Below are positions 27,709 to 37,139 of a stretch of 64,000 nucleotides of DNA, in pieces. Positions within the stretch are counted from its first letter, which is position 1; each line of letters starts with the position of its first letter. The translations under genes and the position numbers were made by a program. Source of the DNA: PNON01 sp963757065 (GTDB taxonomy: Bacteria > Chloroflexota > Anaerolineae > Anaerolineales > Anaerolineaceae); NCBI GenBank assembly GCA_963757065.1, contig CAVWQC010000009.1, positions 1-64,000 of the forward strand. The letters are read 5' to 3'. The notes under the pieces are model-generated. The model was given only the letters and a program-made list of their open reading frames with translations, ran no database searches and was not told the DNA's origin.

Positions 27709-29094
27709 TTATTTGCCGAATTTCTTGAAGTGCGGGGCAAATAATACTTCAGGGTCAGGGATGACCGGCGGAATGGGGAAAGAAACCCAGGTAACATTCA
27801 TGAAATGTTTCCAGGTCACATTTTCTGTGGTGATATTGCCGCCCCAGGTGCCGCAGCCCAGGGTCATGGTGAAAGGCATGCCATTTACCCAATCTCCACT
27901 GTTGCCATAGCTCTGGGGTTGGCGCACCATCATCCGGCTGACTTTGGCCTTCGTTGCCAGTTCCATGATATGTTCCTGATTGGTGGAATGGATACCGCAG
28001 GAGTGCCCGTAACCGCTGAAGGCTGTGATATCTATCACCATCTGGACAGCTTTACTGAAATCTGTGTACTTCCACAGGGTCACCACGGGGGAAAGTTTTT
28101 CAGCTGAGAACATGTCTTCGGGGCCAATATGTTCGCCCATGACCATCAGGAAGGTGGTGCCTTCCGGTACTGTCAATCCAGCTTCACCGGCGATCACTTT
28201 TACACTTTTGGCGACGATCTTTCCGCTCAGATGGGTGCCATCCGGCCACATGGCTGCTTTTAGTTTGGCTCGTTCTTCACCGGTAACCAGGTATCCACCC
28301 TGTTTTTTCAAACCAGCCAGTAAAGCATCAAAAACGCTATTGTGAATGATCACGTTATTTTCTGCAGAACAGGATGTGGCGTTATCAAAGGTTTTGCCTT
28401 TGAATATCTTTACCGCGGTTTCCTCAAGATTAGCTGATTCATCCACGATGACTGTCGCATTGCCAGCTCCCACACCATAAGCGGGTTTTCCACTGCTGTA
28501 AGCCACTTTAACAACTCCTGCGCCGCCGGTTGCAAGGACCAGATCGACCATTCCCATCAATTGTTGTGAGAGTTCCATGGTCGGTTCTTTGATATTCTGA
28601 ATGAGGTCTTCAGGCGCACCAACTTTCTTCAAGCCTTTGCGCATTTCATTGCAGATCAATTCACAGGTCTTTTTAGCTTTGGGGTGGGGTGCAAAGATGA
28701 CTGCATTACGGGTCTTGAGAATGGGCAATCCGTTGCAGGGCATGGTGGAAGATGAATTGGTCATGGGGGTGATCGCCCCAATGACTCCAACCGGTTTGGC
28801 GATCTTTACCAGGCCAAGCTCTGGTTGTTCTTCGATGACGCCAACTGTCTTTACACCTTTCAGATCACGAACAACTCCCAGCGTCTTTTTCTGATGTTTG
28901 CCGACTTTGTCTTCATAAACACCAAGACCGGTCTCATCGACTGCCATGCGGGCGCAGGCTTCAGCGGTCTCACGTTTATATGATTCCCAGCCTACTGCCA
29001 GAACCATTTCGTCCACTTTTTCCTGAGGCCAGAATTCAATTATTTTCTGTGCAGCACGAGCTCTCTGCACCATCTCATCCAAATTATCTGTCAT
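27709..29094 (-). CDS. CoA-acylating aldehyde dehydrogenase (sulfoacetaldehyde-dehydrogenase-like)
   Basis: Member of the EutE/SauS-type acylating aldehyde dehydrogenases, which turn an aldehyde plus CoA and NAD(P)+ into an acyl-CoA. It is 461 residues from the ATG at 29094, selected because GGAGG lies 7 bases upstream. The catalytic Cys is in NATSCSAEN, the cofactor region includes GAGNATVIVDESA, and the C-terminal ENVTWKHFMNVTWVS resembles the end of sulfoacetaldehyde dehydrogenases. It is the last gene of a unit with an aminotransferase and AOR, so the likely substrate is a semialdehyde made by that aminotransferase from an amino acid or amine. Taurine, beta-alanine and GABA-type substrates are all possible; the sequence does not decide. 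Confidence 0.82.
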   Translation of the reverse strand: MTDNLDEMVQRARAAQKIIEFWPQEKVDEMVLAVGWESYKRETAEACARMAVDETGLGVYEDKVGKHQKKTLGVVRDLKGVKTVGVIEEQPELGLVKIAKPVGVIGAITPMTNSSSTMPCNGLPILKTRNAVIFAPHPKAKKTCELICNEMRKGLKKVGAPEDLIQNIKEPTMELSQQLMGMVDLVLATGGAGVVKVAYSSGKPAYGVGAGNATVIVDESANLEETAVKIFKGKTFDNATSCSAENNVIIHNSVFDALLAGLKKQGGYLVTGEERAKLKAAMWPDGTHLSGKIVAKSVKVIAGEAGLTVPEGTTFLMVMGEHIGPEDMFSAEKLSPVVTLWKYTDFSKAVQMVIDITAFSGYGHSCGIHSTNQEHIMELATKAKVSRMMVRQPQSYGNSGDWVNGMPFTMTLGCGTWGGNITTENVTWKHFMNVTWVSFPIPPVIPDPEVLFAPHFKKFGK

Positions 29095-29162
29095 TTCCGT
29101 TCCTCCATGAATAAATTTGTTCACTACTGATCCGAAATTCGAATCAAATATTCTTGATTGCT

Positions 29163-30437
29163 TTATTTTACCGCAGTCGCCAGGGATGATTCAAAAATAT
29201 TTAAAGCCTCATCGATCTGTTCCTTGGTGACGATCAGTGGCGGGATCCAGCGAATGGTATTGTCCCAGGGTCCGGCAGTTAACAACATCAAGTTCCGATC
29301 TGCACACTCGTGAACGACGCCTTTTGCGGTTTTCTTGTCGGGTTTTCCTTTTGCGTCACGGAATTCAGTGCCAATCATCAATCCCAATCCACGCACATCT
29401 GCGATCTGGGGGAATTTTTCGCGTAAATGCCCCAACCCGGCGACTAATTGACCTCCGCGAGCCAGGGCATTTTCAAGCATCTTCTCTTCTTTCATCGCTT
29501 TAATGGTGGCAACAGCTGCTGCTGCTGAAAGAACATTGCCGCCAAAGGTGCCGCCATGGGATCCCGGAATCCATTTTTTCATGAGATCCAAACGGCTGAC
29601 AACTCCCGAAATGGGCAGGCCTGAACCCAGCCCTTTGGCAACCGTCATAATATCCGGTTCGATATTGAAATGCTGATGCCCAAACCACTTTCCTGTGCGT
29701 CCAAATCCTGATTGAATTTCATCCAGGACCAATAGTATGCCATGTTGAGTGCACAGCTCCCGCAGGCCTTTCATAAAGGAGGTTGGGGGAACCACATAAC
29801 CGCCTTCACCCAAAACAGGTTCAATGAAGATCGCAGCTGTTTCCTGCGGGGCAGTCTGAGTCAATAACAAAAATTCCAGTTCATCCAGGCACCACTGGCT
29901 GGTCTTTTCTTCATCCCAACCATATTTCAATGCATAAGGGAAGGGTGTAACAAAGACGCCAGGCATGAGAGGTTGATACCCTGCCCTGTATATTGTCTTT
30001 GAGGTGGTCATGGACATGGTGGCAACGGTGCGTCCGTGGAATGAACCCTGGAATACGATCACGTTTGGTCTGCCTGTGGCATGCCGGGCGAGTTTTAGGG
30101 CACCTTCGACGGCTTCAGCACCTGAATTGCTGAAGAAGAATCCATCCAGCGATGCAGGAACGATGGTTCGCATTTCTTCCACCAACTCCAACATTGGCTT
30201 ATGAGTGACCAAATTTACCTGTCCATGCAGGAGTAAACCTGCCTGCTTACGTATGGCTTCCACCACCTTCGGGTGGCAATGTCCGGTATTGGTGACTCCT
30301 ATGCCGCAGGTGAAATCGATGAATTTTCTTCCATCGGTCGCATATAGATATGTCCCCTCGCCGTGGTCTACGATAACATCGGAATAGTGCGTCCAAACAG
30401 GAGATAAGTGGTCAAAATTTTCTTTGTAGTTTGTCAT
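29163..30437 (-). CDS. Class III PLP-dependent aminotransferase (GABA/omega-amino acid type)
   Basis: Transfers a terminal amino group from an omega-amino acid or amine to a keto acid, leaving a semialdehyde. The 424 residues match the family. Seen: FFSNSGAEAVEGALKLARHATGR, the SFHGRT cofactor loop, the acidic FIEPVLGEGGY, LDEIQSGFGRTG with the PLP-binding Asp, and TVAKGLGSGLPI with the Schiff-base Lys. The closest-looking named group is 4-aminobutyrate aminotransferase, but lysine, taurine and beta-alanine transaminases share these motifs. TTTTAGGAAAAAAT precedes the ATG. It sits between AOR and the acylating dehydrogenase, both of which consume aldehydes, so its product probably feeds one or both. 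Confidence 0.9.
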   Translation of the reverse strand: MTNYKENFDHLSPVWTHYSDVIVDHGEGTYLYATDGRKFIDFTCGIGVTNTGHCHPKVVEAIRKQAGLLLHGQVNLVTHKPMLELVEEMRTIVPASLDGFFFSNSGAEAVEGALKLARHATGRPNVIVFQGSFHGRTVATMSMTTSKTIYRAGYQPLMPGVFVTPFPYALKYGWDEEKTSQWCLDELEFLLLTQTAPQETAAIFIEPVLGEGGYVVPPTSFMKGLRELCTQHGILLVLDEIQSGFGRTGKWFGHQHFNIEPDIMTVAKGLGSGLPISGVVSRLDLMKKWIPGSHGGTFGGNVLSAAAAVATIKAMKEEKMLENALARGGQLVAGLGHLREKFPQIADVRGLGLMIGTEFRDAKGKPDKKTAKGVVHECADRNLMLLTAGPWDNTIRWIPPLIVTKEQIDEALNIFESSLATAVK

Positions 30438-30479
30438 ATTTTTTCCTAAAAGTAATCCGAGATCTAAAAATTTGGTTGC

Positions 30480-32378
30480 CTATTGAATTGCCCACTCCAG
30501 ACCGAGTTCCTGCAGTTTAAGAGGCGCAGGGTTGCCATTATTTGTCCAACCCATGGCAGAGTAATACTGGCTTAATGCGGAATCAAAGTCTTTTCGATTG
30601 ACTGCAACACCTGCAGTGGGTCCAGTACCGACCAGCGGAACAAAGAATTTCTCCGGTAAAACATCATCAGCACTGGTAAATCCTTCACGCTGGTTGAAAA
30701 CCCGCATCATGTTCAAGCGGCGTTCGCCAACTTTCATTAATTCATCCAGAGTTATATTCCAGCCAGTGACTGCTTTTACCATTTCCACTGTTTCCAAAGG
30801 TCCAAATAATGTCCAGGCAGGACCGAATACAAACTGGCACAGGTCCAGGCTATCCAACATACTGTAAAAAATCTGGGATAAATAAGCAAATCGTACCTTT
30901 TCCGGTCCAAAGTCACCAGGAGGTGGAGCATTGTTCAGCCCTAATAATGCCAGTCGATCCAGATATAGGTCAGCGGTGCCTGCCTCATACATCCAATCGT
31001 GTTCACTGGATTGATGGTCAGCACCGAACGGATTCACTGCGTAAATGAGGGCGAGTGATTTCTTGCATTGCGGCATATGCATGGGTGCTTCTTCGTTCTT
31101 GACCGTCGTAAGGTATTTTTTGGAATCCTTACCCCACTCTTTGGCTGCCCTGGCTGATCCTTTGGCAAGGATCTTCCCAAATGGTGTCGACATATTTACG
31201 ATCTGATCCAATACTTTTAATACTGCCGCTTCGTTGCCATAGGTGAGCTCAATTCCCCCGGTTTCCTTTGTCGTGATCACACCTTTTTCAAAACATTCAA
31301 TGGCAAACGCGATTGTCGCACCGCAGGTGATCGTATCGACACCATAACTGTTACAAATCTGATTCGCATGGGCAACGGCTTCCATGCTTTTTATTCCACA
31401 CATTGATCCGAATGTACCCAGTGTTTCATATTCCGGGCCGCCATAATACGGATCGATCTTATTATCTTCGTACTCGCCTTCAACCACCCGTTTGCAGCGA
31501 ACCACGCAGGCATAGCAGGTTTCCCGTTTCTTCAGGATGGTGTCTGCCATTGTTTCACCGCTAAGGTCTTCCGCGTTTTCAAATTGAGCTTCAGAATAAT
31601 TGCGTGTAGGAAAAGTACCCAGCGCATTTTGCGGTATGACAACACTGGCAGTACCCAGCTTACCGATCGCATCCATATCCGGATTTCCGGGCATCATCTT
31701 GGCACCTGATTTTGCCAGTGCTGCAAGAGTTTGTGGATCAGCGGCCTTAAATTGCGTTGTGCCGCGAACGACGACCGCTTTCAAATTCTTACTGGCCATC
31801 ACCAGCCCCATCCCGGTACGGCCGTTATTCCGGTTGGCCATATTAACGATACTGGAATAAAGAACTCCGTTTTCTGCACCTGGTCCGATCTGCATCACCT
31901 GGGCTTTCGGGTCACCAACCTCAGATTTTAATGCCTCATCCACATCCCGGGTGTTTTTACCCCATAAGTGATCGGCTGGGTGCAATTCTGCTTTGCCATT
32001 AATAATGGACAGGTAAACCGGTTTGGGAGATTTTCCGCGAAATACAATCCCATCATATCCTGCAAATTTCAACTCTGCAGGGAAAAAACCACCCGCCTGT
32101 GAATCGCCGATTCCGCCAGTCATTGGGCTTTTTGCATTGGCATTCATGCGGCTCTGCCCGGAAATGGCAGCACCGGTGGTGACGGATAACATCAAAGTCA
32201 ATATATTCTCGGGAGAAAGTGGGTCCACACCTTTGGGCATCTCCCGCAGAATATAGTAAAGTCCAAATGCACTGCCTCCCATATAGGTTCGGTAAAAACT
32301 TTCGGGGGGTTCTTCTATAGTAATCTTTCCTTCAGTGAGGTTGACATGTAAAATTTTTCCGTTATATCCGAATGGCAT
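30480..32378 (-). CDS. aor: Aldehyde:ferredoxin oxidoreductase (tungsten enzyme)
   Basis: Oxidises aldehydes to carboxylic acids with ferredoxin as acceptor, or reduces acids in reverse, using a tungsten bis-pterin cofactor and one [4Fe-4S] cluster. It is 632 residues from the ATG at 32378, which follows AAGGAGGCTCAC. The N-terminal FGYNGKILHVNLTEGKI is typical. Three cluster cysteines lie in TCYACVVRCKR (CxxCxxxC) and a fourth in LDLCQF. Pterin-binding stretches include GIGDSQAGGFFPAELKFAG. Its presence implies an anaerobe with ferredoxin-based metabolism. Substrate is unknown, but the neighbouring aminotransferase would generate a semialdehyde. A 61-base hairpin lies between this gene and the upstream dehydrogenase. 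Confidence 0.93.
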   Translation of the reverse strand: MPFGYNGKILHVNLTEGKITIEEPPESFYRTYMGGSAFGLYYILREMPKGVDPLSPENILTLMLSVTTGAAISGQSRMNANAKSPMTGGIGDSQAGGFFPAELKFAGYDGIVFRGKSPKPVYLSIINGKAELHPADHLWGKNTRDVDEALKSEVGDPKAQVMQIGPGAENGVLYSSIVNMANRNNGRTGMGLVMASKNLKAVVVRGTTQFKAADPQTLAALAKSGAKMMPGNPDMDAIGKLGTASVVIPQNALGTFPTRNYSEAQFENAEDLSGETMADTILKKRETCYACVVRCKRVVEGEYEDNKIDPYYGGPEYETLGTFGSMCGIKSMEAVAHANQICNSYGVDTITCGATIAFAIECFEKGVITTKETGGIELTYGNEAAVLKVLDQIVNMSTPFGKILAKGSARAAKEWGKDSKKYLTTVKNEEAPMHMPQCKKSLALIYAVNPFGADHQSSEHDWMYEAGTADLYLDRLALLGLNNAPPPGDFGPEKVRFAYLSQIFYSMLDSLDLCQFVFGPAWTLFGPLETVEMVKAVTGWNITLDELMKVGERRLNMMRVFNQREGFTSADDVLPEKFFVPLVGTGPTAGVAVNRKDFDSALSQYYSAMGWTNNGNPAPLKLQELGLEWAIQ

Positions 32379-32425
32379 GTGAGCCTCCTTAAGAAGTGGC
32401 TTATTCATATATGAAACGAACAAGA

Positions 32426-32486
32426 GAGTTCCCCTTTTCAAATAGCCTGTATTCATTCTACGAGGAGCTATCGAAAAGGGGAACTC
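32426..32486 (-). promoter_or_regulatory. Stable hairpin upstream of the AOR gene
   Basis: GAGTTCCCCTTTTC (32426-32439) pairs perfectly with GAAAAGGGGAACTC (32473-32486), and the inner ATAGC/GCTAT extends the stem. It lies 48 bases before the AOR start within the operon. No T-run follows on the minus strand, so RNA processing or attenuation is more likely than termination. Confidence 0.6.
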
Positions 32487-32523
32487 ATTTTAATCATAAT
32501 AATTGTGGATATTTATACTCTAT

Positions 32524-33730
32524 TTACCACTCTTTAATACCCCACGGGAAACCATATTCTCCCATCAGGTTCATAAATGGCACCGGATCAAATGCCTCAG
32601 GTCCATCCACTCCGGTACCCTTCCATACCCCGGTATCCAGGAGCTCCATGCCAATGACAGCATTGAATGCTGTTTGGGTTACCACTACCTGGCATCCGAG
32701 GCGATCCATGCTCTCTTTGTTGTCAGCCACCTGGTAAAGATAGACCTGTTTTTCCTTACCATCTTTTTTCCCTTTAACCCAGGTACCGGCACAAGTTTTT
32801 CCTTCCATCAGCGGACCCAGGTGGGCAGGGTCTGGCAGGCAGGCTGCGACCACATCACGCGGAGCAACCTCCACTCCCTTTACCTTGATGGGTTCTTTGT
32901 TATCCAGACCGAGCATATGCAGTGTTTTCAGGATGCCAATAAACTCATCCCCGAGTCCATACTTGAATGTCACCCTTTTGCACTTTACATAACGGGGAAC
33001 CAAGCAGTACCTCTTCGTGTTCGACATTCACACATTCCACTTTTCCGATGCCGCCCGGAAAATCAAAGGTTTCTGGCTCAGAGAAAGGTGCGGTTGTGAA
33101 CCAGTTTTTCCCTTTTTCCCAAATGACGGGTGGATTCAAACATTCTTCGATCGTTGTCCAAATGGAGAAGTTCGGTGCGAAGTCATAACCGCGTACGATC
33201 AGGTTTGCACCATCACGTATACCCACTTCTTCGATCTCATCGAACAGGTGCAGTTCAGCATAACGGGCAAAGACATCTGCCATTCCGGGTTCTACACCAA
33301 GGCCAAGTAAAGCAAGAATCCCTTTGTCTTTCCATTGTTTGGCACGTTCGAACTGGTAATCGCCAAGTTTGATCCCTGTCTTATGATAAGGGTCGCTTGG
33401 ATGCAACTCTGAGAGTGTCATGGCCATATCCATGTAGTTGCAGCCAGCATTGAATGCAGCATCAAAGATGGGAATATTGAAGCTCGGATCGCAGGCATTC
33501 ATGATCAGATCGACTTTATATTTTTTTGCCAGAGCTTCGATCATTTCCTGTTTCCCTGCATCCACAAACTCTGCCGGAAACTTTTTCTTGTCTTTTACTT
33601 TTGCCTGTACTTCTTCTGCCCGGGCTTTATTGTAATCAGCCAGAACCATCAACTCCAACCAGGGCCGCTTGGATGCGATTACTGCGATAGATTCCCCTAC
33701 TCCACCAACACCAACAAGTAATACTTTCAT
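32524..33730 (-). CDS. Saccharopine/lysine-dehydrogenase-like NAD(P) enzyme, frameshifted
   Basis: About 401 residues in two frames. The N-terminus is a Rossmann fold (MKVLLVGVGGVGESIAVIA) followed by features of the saccharopine dehydrogenase family: NACDPSFNIPIFDAAFNAGCNYMDMA and LGLGVEPGMADVFARYA. The C-terminal domain resembles that of lysine 6-dehydrogenase and Lys9-type enzymes, which act on lysine or saccharopine. The frames join if one G is dropped near 33000, giving EEVLLVPRYVKCKRV; the length of 1207 bases is one over a multiple of three. GGAGAAAA precedes the ATG. It is downstream of an amino-acid permease and upstream of AOR. A lysine-directed role is plausible but unproven; carboxynorspermidine synthase is an alternative family member. 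Confidence 0.78.
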
Positions 33731-33781
33731 TTTTCTCCTTATTTATTAATATTGTTCTTTTTATAATCGCCAACAAGATTG

Positions 33782-35380
33782 CTAGTCATCTGCTGGGGTT
33801 GCATCATAAGGATTGACATCCGGAACACCTGGTTTGACCCATTTACGGATCGGGAAGTATAAAACTGCCCCGACCACCATGGCGATCAAACCCCATCCAA
33901 TGGAGGACTCCCACCCAAAATCGGAGATTTGACTGGTGATCGCCAGAATGATGATCGTGAGAGGGGCGATGACAATATATGCCAATCCAACCACTCCACC
34001 CGGAACCCTATTCCTCGGCAATTCCGGCTTTTTAAATCGTAGGACAACCAGTGCAAATATTTCTGCCATCAAAACCAGCATGTTCAGAAACACATCGATC
34101 ACGACCAGGTTCTGAAATGCCGACGTTGAAAATACTAAAAAGAACACTCCACAAATTACGATGGATACCCATGGGGTTCCATATTTTGGATGAACTTTAT
34201 TCAACCATTGCGGCATCATGCCATCTTCAGCCATGGCATACGGTACACGTGTTCCACCTAATCCATTACCGATGAACAAGCCGATCATGGAGAATATGGC
34301 TGAGATGCCCACAATGCCACCCAGGAAGTAAGATAACGGGCTATCTTTACCTCCTACTTTATCTCCAATGACATGGGCTATGGTGGGGAATTCCCAACCG
34401 GCATCTGTAGCCGGGTCTACTCCCCAGGAGGTCATTTGTTCCTCAGTAACTCCCTGATCTGTCAGAACAACACCAATACCTTCACCAGATTCGTTTTCTT
34501 CAATACCCCAGGCGTTATATCTGCCATCCTCGCCTGCACCACCATATAGACCGGCAATCGTCGGGATCGAGTAAGACAGGATTGCAGCTACAAGTACGAG
34601 GGCCATTGCGCGCGGGTAGGTTTTCTTCGGGTTTTTAATTTCATCACCAGCAGCTGTTGGCAATTCCCAACCCATGAAATTCCACATCGCCACGTAGAGG
34701 CCGACGCTCATGGAAGCAAAGATATTGTTCGCGTTAACATCCGCACCACCAGCCAGGAATGGTATTTGGGGAGTCGTACCTGAAGCAATCCATGCATATA
34801 TACCAAAGCCCGACATGATTATCAATGGAATGATCATCAATACGCCAAGCCAGTTGGCAGTCAGACCTGATAATCTGGCACCCCGCATATTCAATAATGA
34901 GATGGTAATGATCAGGACAGCAGCTACAAGCCAGGAAAGAAAATCCGAAGAAAATTCAATACCAAATATTACTGCACCATCACTTAGAGCAGGGATGAAA
35001 TAGCTTAAATACCAGGCTGTCCAGACAGGATAGATCGATACATCGACCCAGGATACAACCCAGTTCATCCAACCGGACATGAATCCTGTGAAAGGGCCAA
35101 AAGCTTGTTTCACCCAATGATAGTAACCACCTTCCACCGGCATCATGGATTGCATTTCACGAACCATCAGCATATTGGGAATGCTAAATACCAATGGCGT
35201 AACGATCATCAGGACCAATGCCAATCCCGGTCCGGATAAACCTACCATTGGCTCTGCACCAAATGCGCCACCACAAACTGTGAAGTAGATCAAACCAAAA
35301 AGAGGCAGCAGGGTTAATTCTCTTTTTAATTTACTCTTCTCCACACTCACAACTTTAACAGCTCCAGCGTCTACGGACAT
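33782..35380 (-). CDS. APC-superfamily amino acid permease
   Basis: A 532-residue transporter with about 12 hydrophobic helices. The family hallmark on helix 1, FTVCGGAFGAEPMVGLSGPG, and the helix 3 region VEGGYYHWVKQAFGPFTGF place it among the APC amino acid/polyamine antiporters. A periplasmic loop of about 60 residues (DGRYNAWGIEENESGEG) between helices 7 and 8 is longer than usual and acidic. AAGGAGGAACAA precedes the ATG. It lies between an Lrp-type regulator and catabolic enzymes, so it probably imports the amino acid that they degrade. The exact substrate cannot be told from the sequence. Confidence 0.92.
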   Translation of the reverse strand: MSVDAGAVKVVSVEKSKLKRELTLLPLFGLIYFTVCGGAFGAEPMVGLSGPGLALVLMIVTPLVFSIPNMLMVREMQSMMPVEGGYYHWVKQAFGPFTGFMSGWMNWVVSWVDVSIYPVWTAWYLSYFIPALSDGAVIFGIEFSSDFLSWLVAAVLIITISLLNMRGARLSGLTANWLGVLMIIPLIIMSGFGIYAWIASGTTPQIPFLAGGADVNANNIFASMSVGLYVAMWNFMGWELPTAAGDEIKNPKKTYPRAMALVLVAAILSYSIPTIAGLYGGAGEDGRYNAWGIEENESGEGIGVVLTDQGVTEEQMTSWGVDPATDAGWEFPTIAHVIGDKVGGKDSPLSYFLGGIVGISAIFSMIGLFIGNGLGGTRVPYAMAEDGMMPQWLNKVHPKYGTPWVSIVICGVFFLVFSTSAFQNLVVIDVFLNMLVLMAEIFALVVLRFKKPELPRNRVPGGVVGLAYIVIAPLTIIILAITSQISDFGWESSIGWGLIAMVVGAVLYFPIRKWVKPGVPDVNPYDATPADD

Positions 35381-35499
35381 TTGTTCCTCCTTGATCTAAC
35401 GGCTTGTATTAGAAGAAAAAATAAAATCATGCTTTTGAAAGAAAGCATGAATTAACCCAAAGAATGTAGTTGTGAATGGAAAATTTTTTCTGTAAAGTT

Positions 35500-36003
35500 T
35501 CACTCTGTTTTTGCCTGTTTTTCATCCTGAATACAATATGAAGGGATATGCCACAAATGATCATCCTTAATAATCAAAGGTACAAAGGACGTATGGGTTT
35601 TTCTGACTCCTGGGATTTGCCCTACCACTTCAGTTACGAAGTTGTAAAGTTCATTGTTGTTTTTCGCAAATACCTGAATACTGATATCGCGTTCACCGGT
35701 GGAACAGGCAACATAACTTACCGATTCATAGACTGCCAATTTTTTGGCTATTTCCTGCACCTGTGATGGTTCGACCTCGATAAAAACATCGGCGAACACT
35801 TCCAAACCAAGCCCGCGGGAATTCACATTTCCATGTACTGAGATAATATTATTGGCAATAAGGCGTTCGATGCGGTATCTGACTGCCCTTTCGGAAATAC
35901 CCCCAATTCTCTTGGCAATCTCAGAGCAGCTCATTCTCCCATCTTCGATCAGTAAATCAGAAATCTTTTTGTCGGTTATGTCTATTTTCAACACAATCAC
36001 CAA
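35500..36003 (-). CDS. Lrp/AsnC-family transcriptional regulator
   Basis: A 167-residue regulator with an N-terminal helix-turn-helix (SCSEIAKRIGGISERAVRYRIERL, given here in parts: SEIAKRIG and RAVRYRIERL) and a C-terminal RAM effector domain (VFIEVEPSQVQEIAKKL, SVSYVACSTGERDISIQV). Such proteins sense amino acids and usually regulate their own gene and neighbouring transport or catabolic genes. The annotated first codon is TTG at 36003; GTG at 36000 or 35994 is equally possible, as no clear Shine-Dalgarno sequence separates them. The gene precedes the permease and the four enzymes on the same strand, so it is the probable local regulator, with the 119-base gap holding its target promoter. 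Confidence 0.92.
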   Translation of the reverse strand: MVIVLKIDITDKKISDLLIEDGRMSCSEIAKRIGGISERAVRYRIERLIANNIISVHGNVNSRGLGLEVFADVFIEVEPSQVQEIAKKLAVYESVSYVACSTGERDISIQVFAKNNNELYNFVTEVVGQIPGVRKTHTSFVPLIIKDDHLWHIPSYCIQDEKQAKTE

Positions 36004-36067
36004 CTTTCTTTTCCGAGAGTTACATATATTATAAATATGCTTTCCGCAAAATACAAGTGAGAAGTGC

Positions 36068-36104
36068 CAATAAATAAAAAAAACCGGACTCTTGCGAGTC
36101 CGGT
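36068..36104 (-). terminator. Rho-independent terminator of the esterase-like gene
   Basis: ACCGGACTC/GAGTCCGGT stem with a four-base loop. On the minus strand the stem is followed by TTTTTTTTATTTATT. Confidence 0.88.
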
Positions 36105-36122
36105 AATGAAGATCAAAATTAT

Positions 36123-37139
36123 TTATTGTTTAGGGTGGGTTACGAAGAATTCCCACATCGCTTCAGATGCATCAATTGCCTTTTTTGCCTTTTTGTCAGT
36201 GGTTCCAGGCCAGTCATGATTCCCATCCCAGATGGAGATCCATCTGACTGCCGTTCCATTCTGGCAGGTGAATGATCTCTTTATCACATTTTCATTCTTT
36301 GTTTTCTTGATAGTAGGATTAGGATCGCAGCCGTTGGTTTGAATCCAATACTTCAGCGCATCGCTTCCTGGCATATAACCGGCATTCCCTTTATTCAGAC
36401 CTTTGGTCATATCATATGGTACAACCCCATCTACAAAACCATGGATTGCAAATACGGAAACAGGAGCCAAAGCCGGTTCCAAGGTGACTACTTCATTGGC
36501 TGCTTTTTGGTATCCAATGGATGCACCCACAACTCCAATCGCAGAAATCTTCTCCGGCAAAGCAGCAGCCAGCTTATAGGCCATCATTCCGCCATCAAAA
36601 TAGCCGCCGACAAAAACCCTTTTAGGATCGATATTAAAGTCCTGCAGCATTTGATCAATGAGGGCAGAGATAAAAACCACATCATTTGCTCCGCTGGATT
36701 CAAAAAATCCGGGATTCCATATCGGTTTTTCTCCAAATGCGTCCGGATAAAGAACTACGAATCCATTTGCATCCGAAATTGCATTAAACCGGGTCATTTG
36801 TGCAAAATCAGCAGAACTCATTCCCGTGCTGTGTAGCATGATCACCAGCGAAACAGCTGTTTTTCCATCATAAAGAGCTGGAACATGCAATCCATAACTT
36901 CTGGTTTTAGCGCCTTCGAGTTTTTCTTCTTTAACCGTTAGCGTTTGGACATAATCGCCAGGTGGGGTAACCACCACTTTTTTCTTTATTAACCCTTCCG
37001 GTAGCAGGGAAAAACCTTTTCCAGCCTTTTCGCCATTATCCAGGCTGGACACATTGACCGGCGCTGACCTGGTACAGCCGGATATTGCAAGTGTGATCAG
37101 GATAAATTCAATAAACCATTTCTTAATTTTTGCTAACAT
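36123..37139 (-). CDS. LpqC/PHB-depolymerase-like esterase lipoprotein lacking the catalytic serine
   Basis: A 338-residue lipoprotein (lipobox AISGC, lipidated Cys22) with an alpha/beta-hydrolase domain of the poly(3-hydroxybutyrate) depolymerase/feruloyl esterase type. Conserved stretches include VIMLHSTGMSSADFAQMTRF, VVLYPDAF, HGFVDGVVPYD with the acid residue and WDGNHDWPG with the histidine. The nucleophile elbow, normally GxSxGG, reads GGYFDGG: Phe (TTT) stands where Ser should be, a single-base change from TCT. The rest of the domain is well kept, so the protein may be a binding protein or have lost activity recently. AGGAGAGTACT precedes the ATG. It stands alone and ends at a strong terminator. 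Confidence 0.82.
   Translation of the reverse strand: MLAKIKKWFIEFILITLAISGCTRSAPVNVSSLDNGEKAGKGFSLLPEGLIKKKVVVTPPGDYVQTLTVKEEKLEGAKTRSYGLHVPALYDGKTAVSLVIMLHSTGMSSADFAQMTRFNAISDANGFVVLYPDAFGEKPIWNPGFFESSGANDVVFISALIDQMLQDFNIDPKRVFVGGYFDGGMMAYKLAAALPEKISAIGVVGASIGYQKAANEVVTLEPALAPVSVFAIHGFVDGVVPYDMTKGLNKGNAGYMPGSDALKYWIQTNGCDPNPTIKKTKNENVIKRSFTCQNGTAVRWISIWDGNHDWPGTTDKKAKKAIDASEAMWEFFVTHPKQ

Noticed and set aside
32524..33730. Two-gene split of the saccharopine-dehydrogenase-like enzyme
   Set aside because: The downstream frame begins inside the conserved domain; one extra G explains the break.
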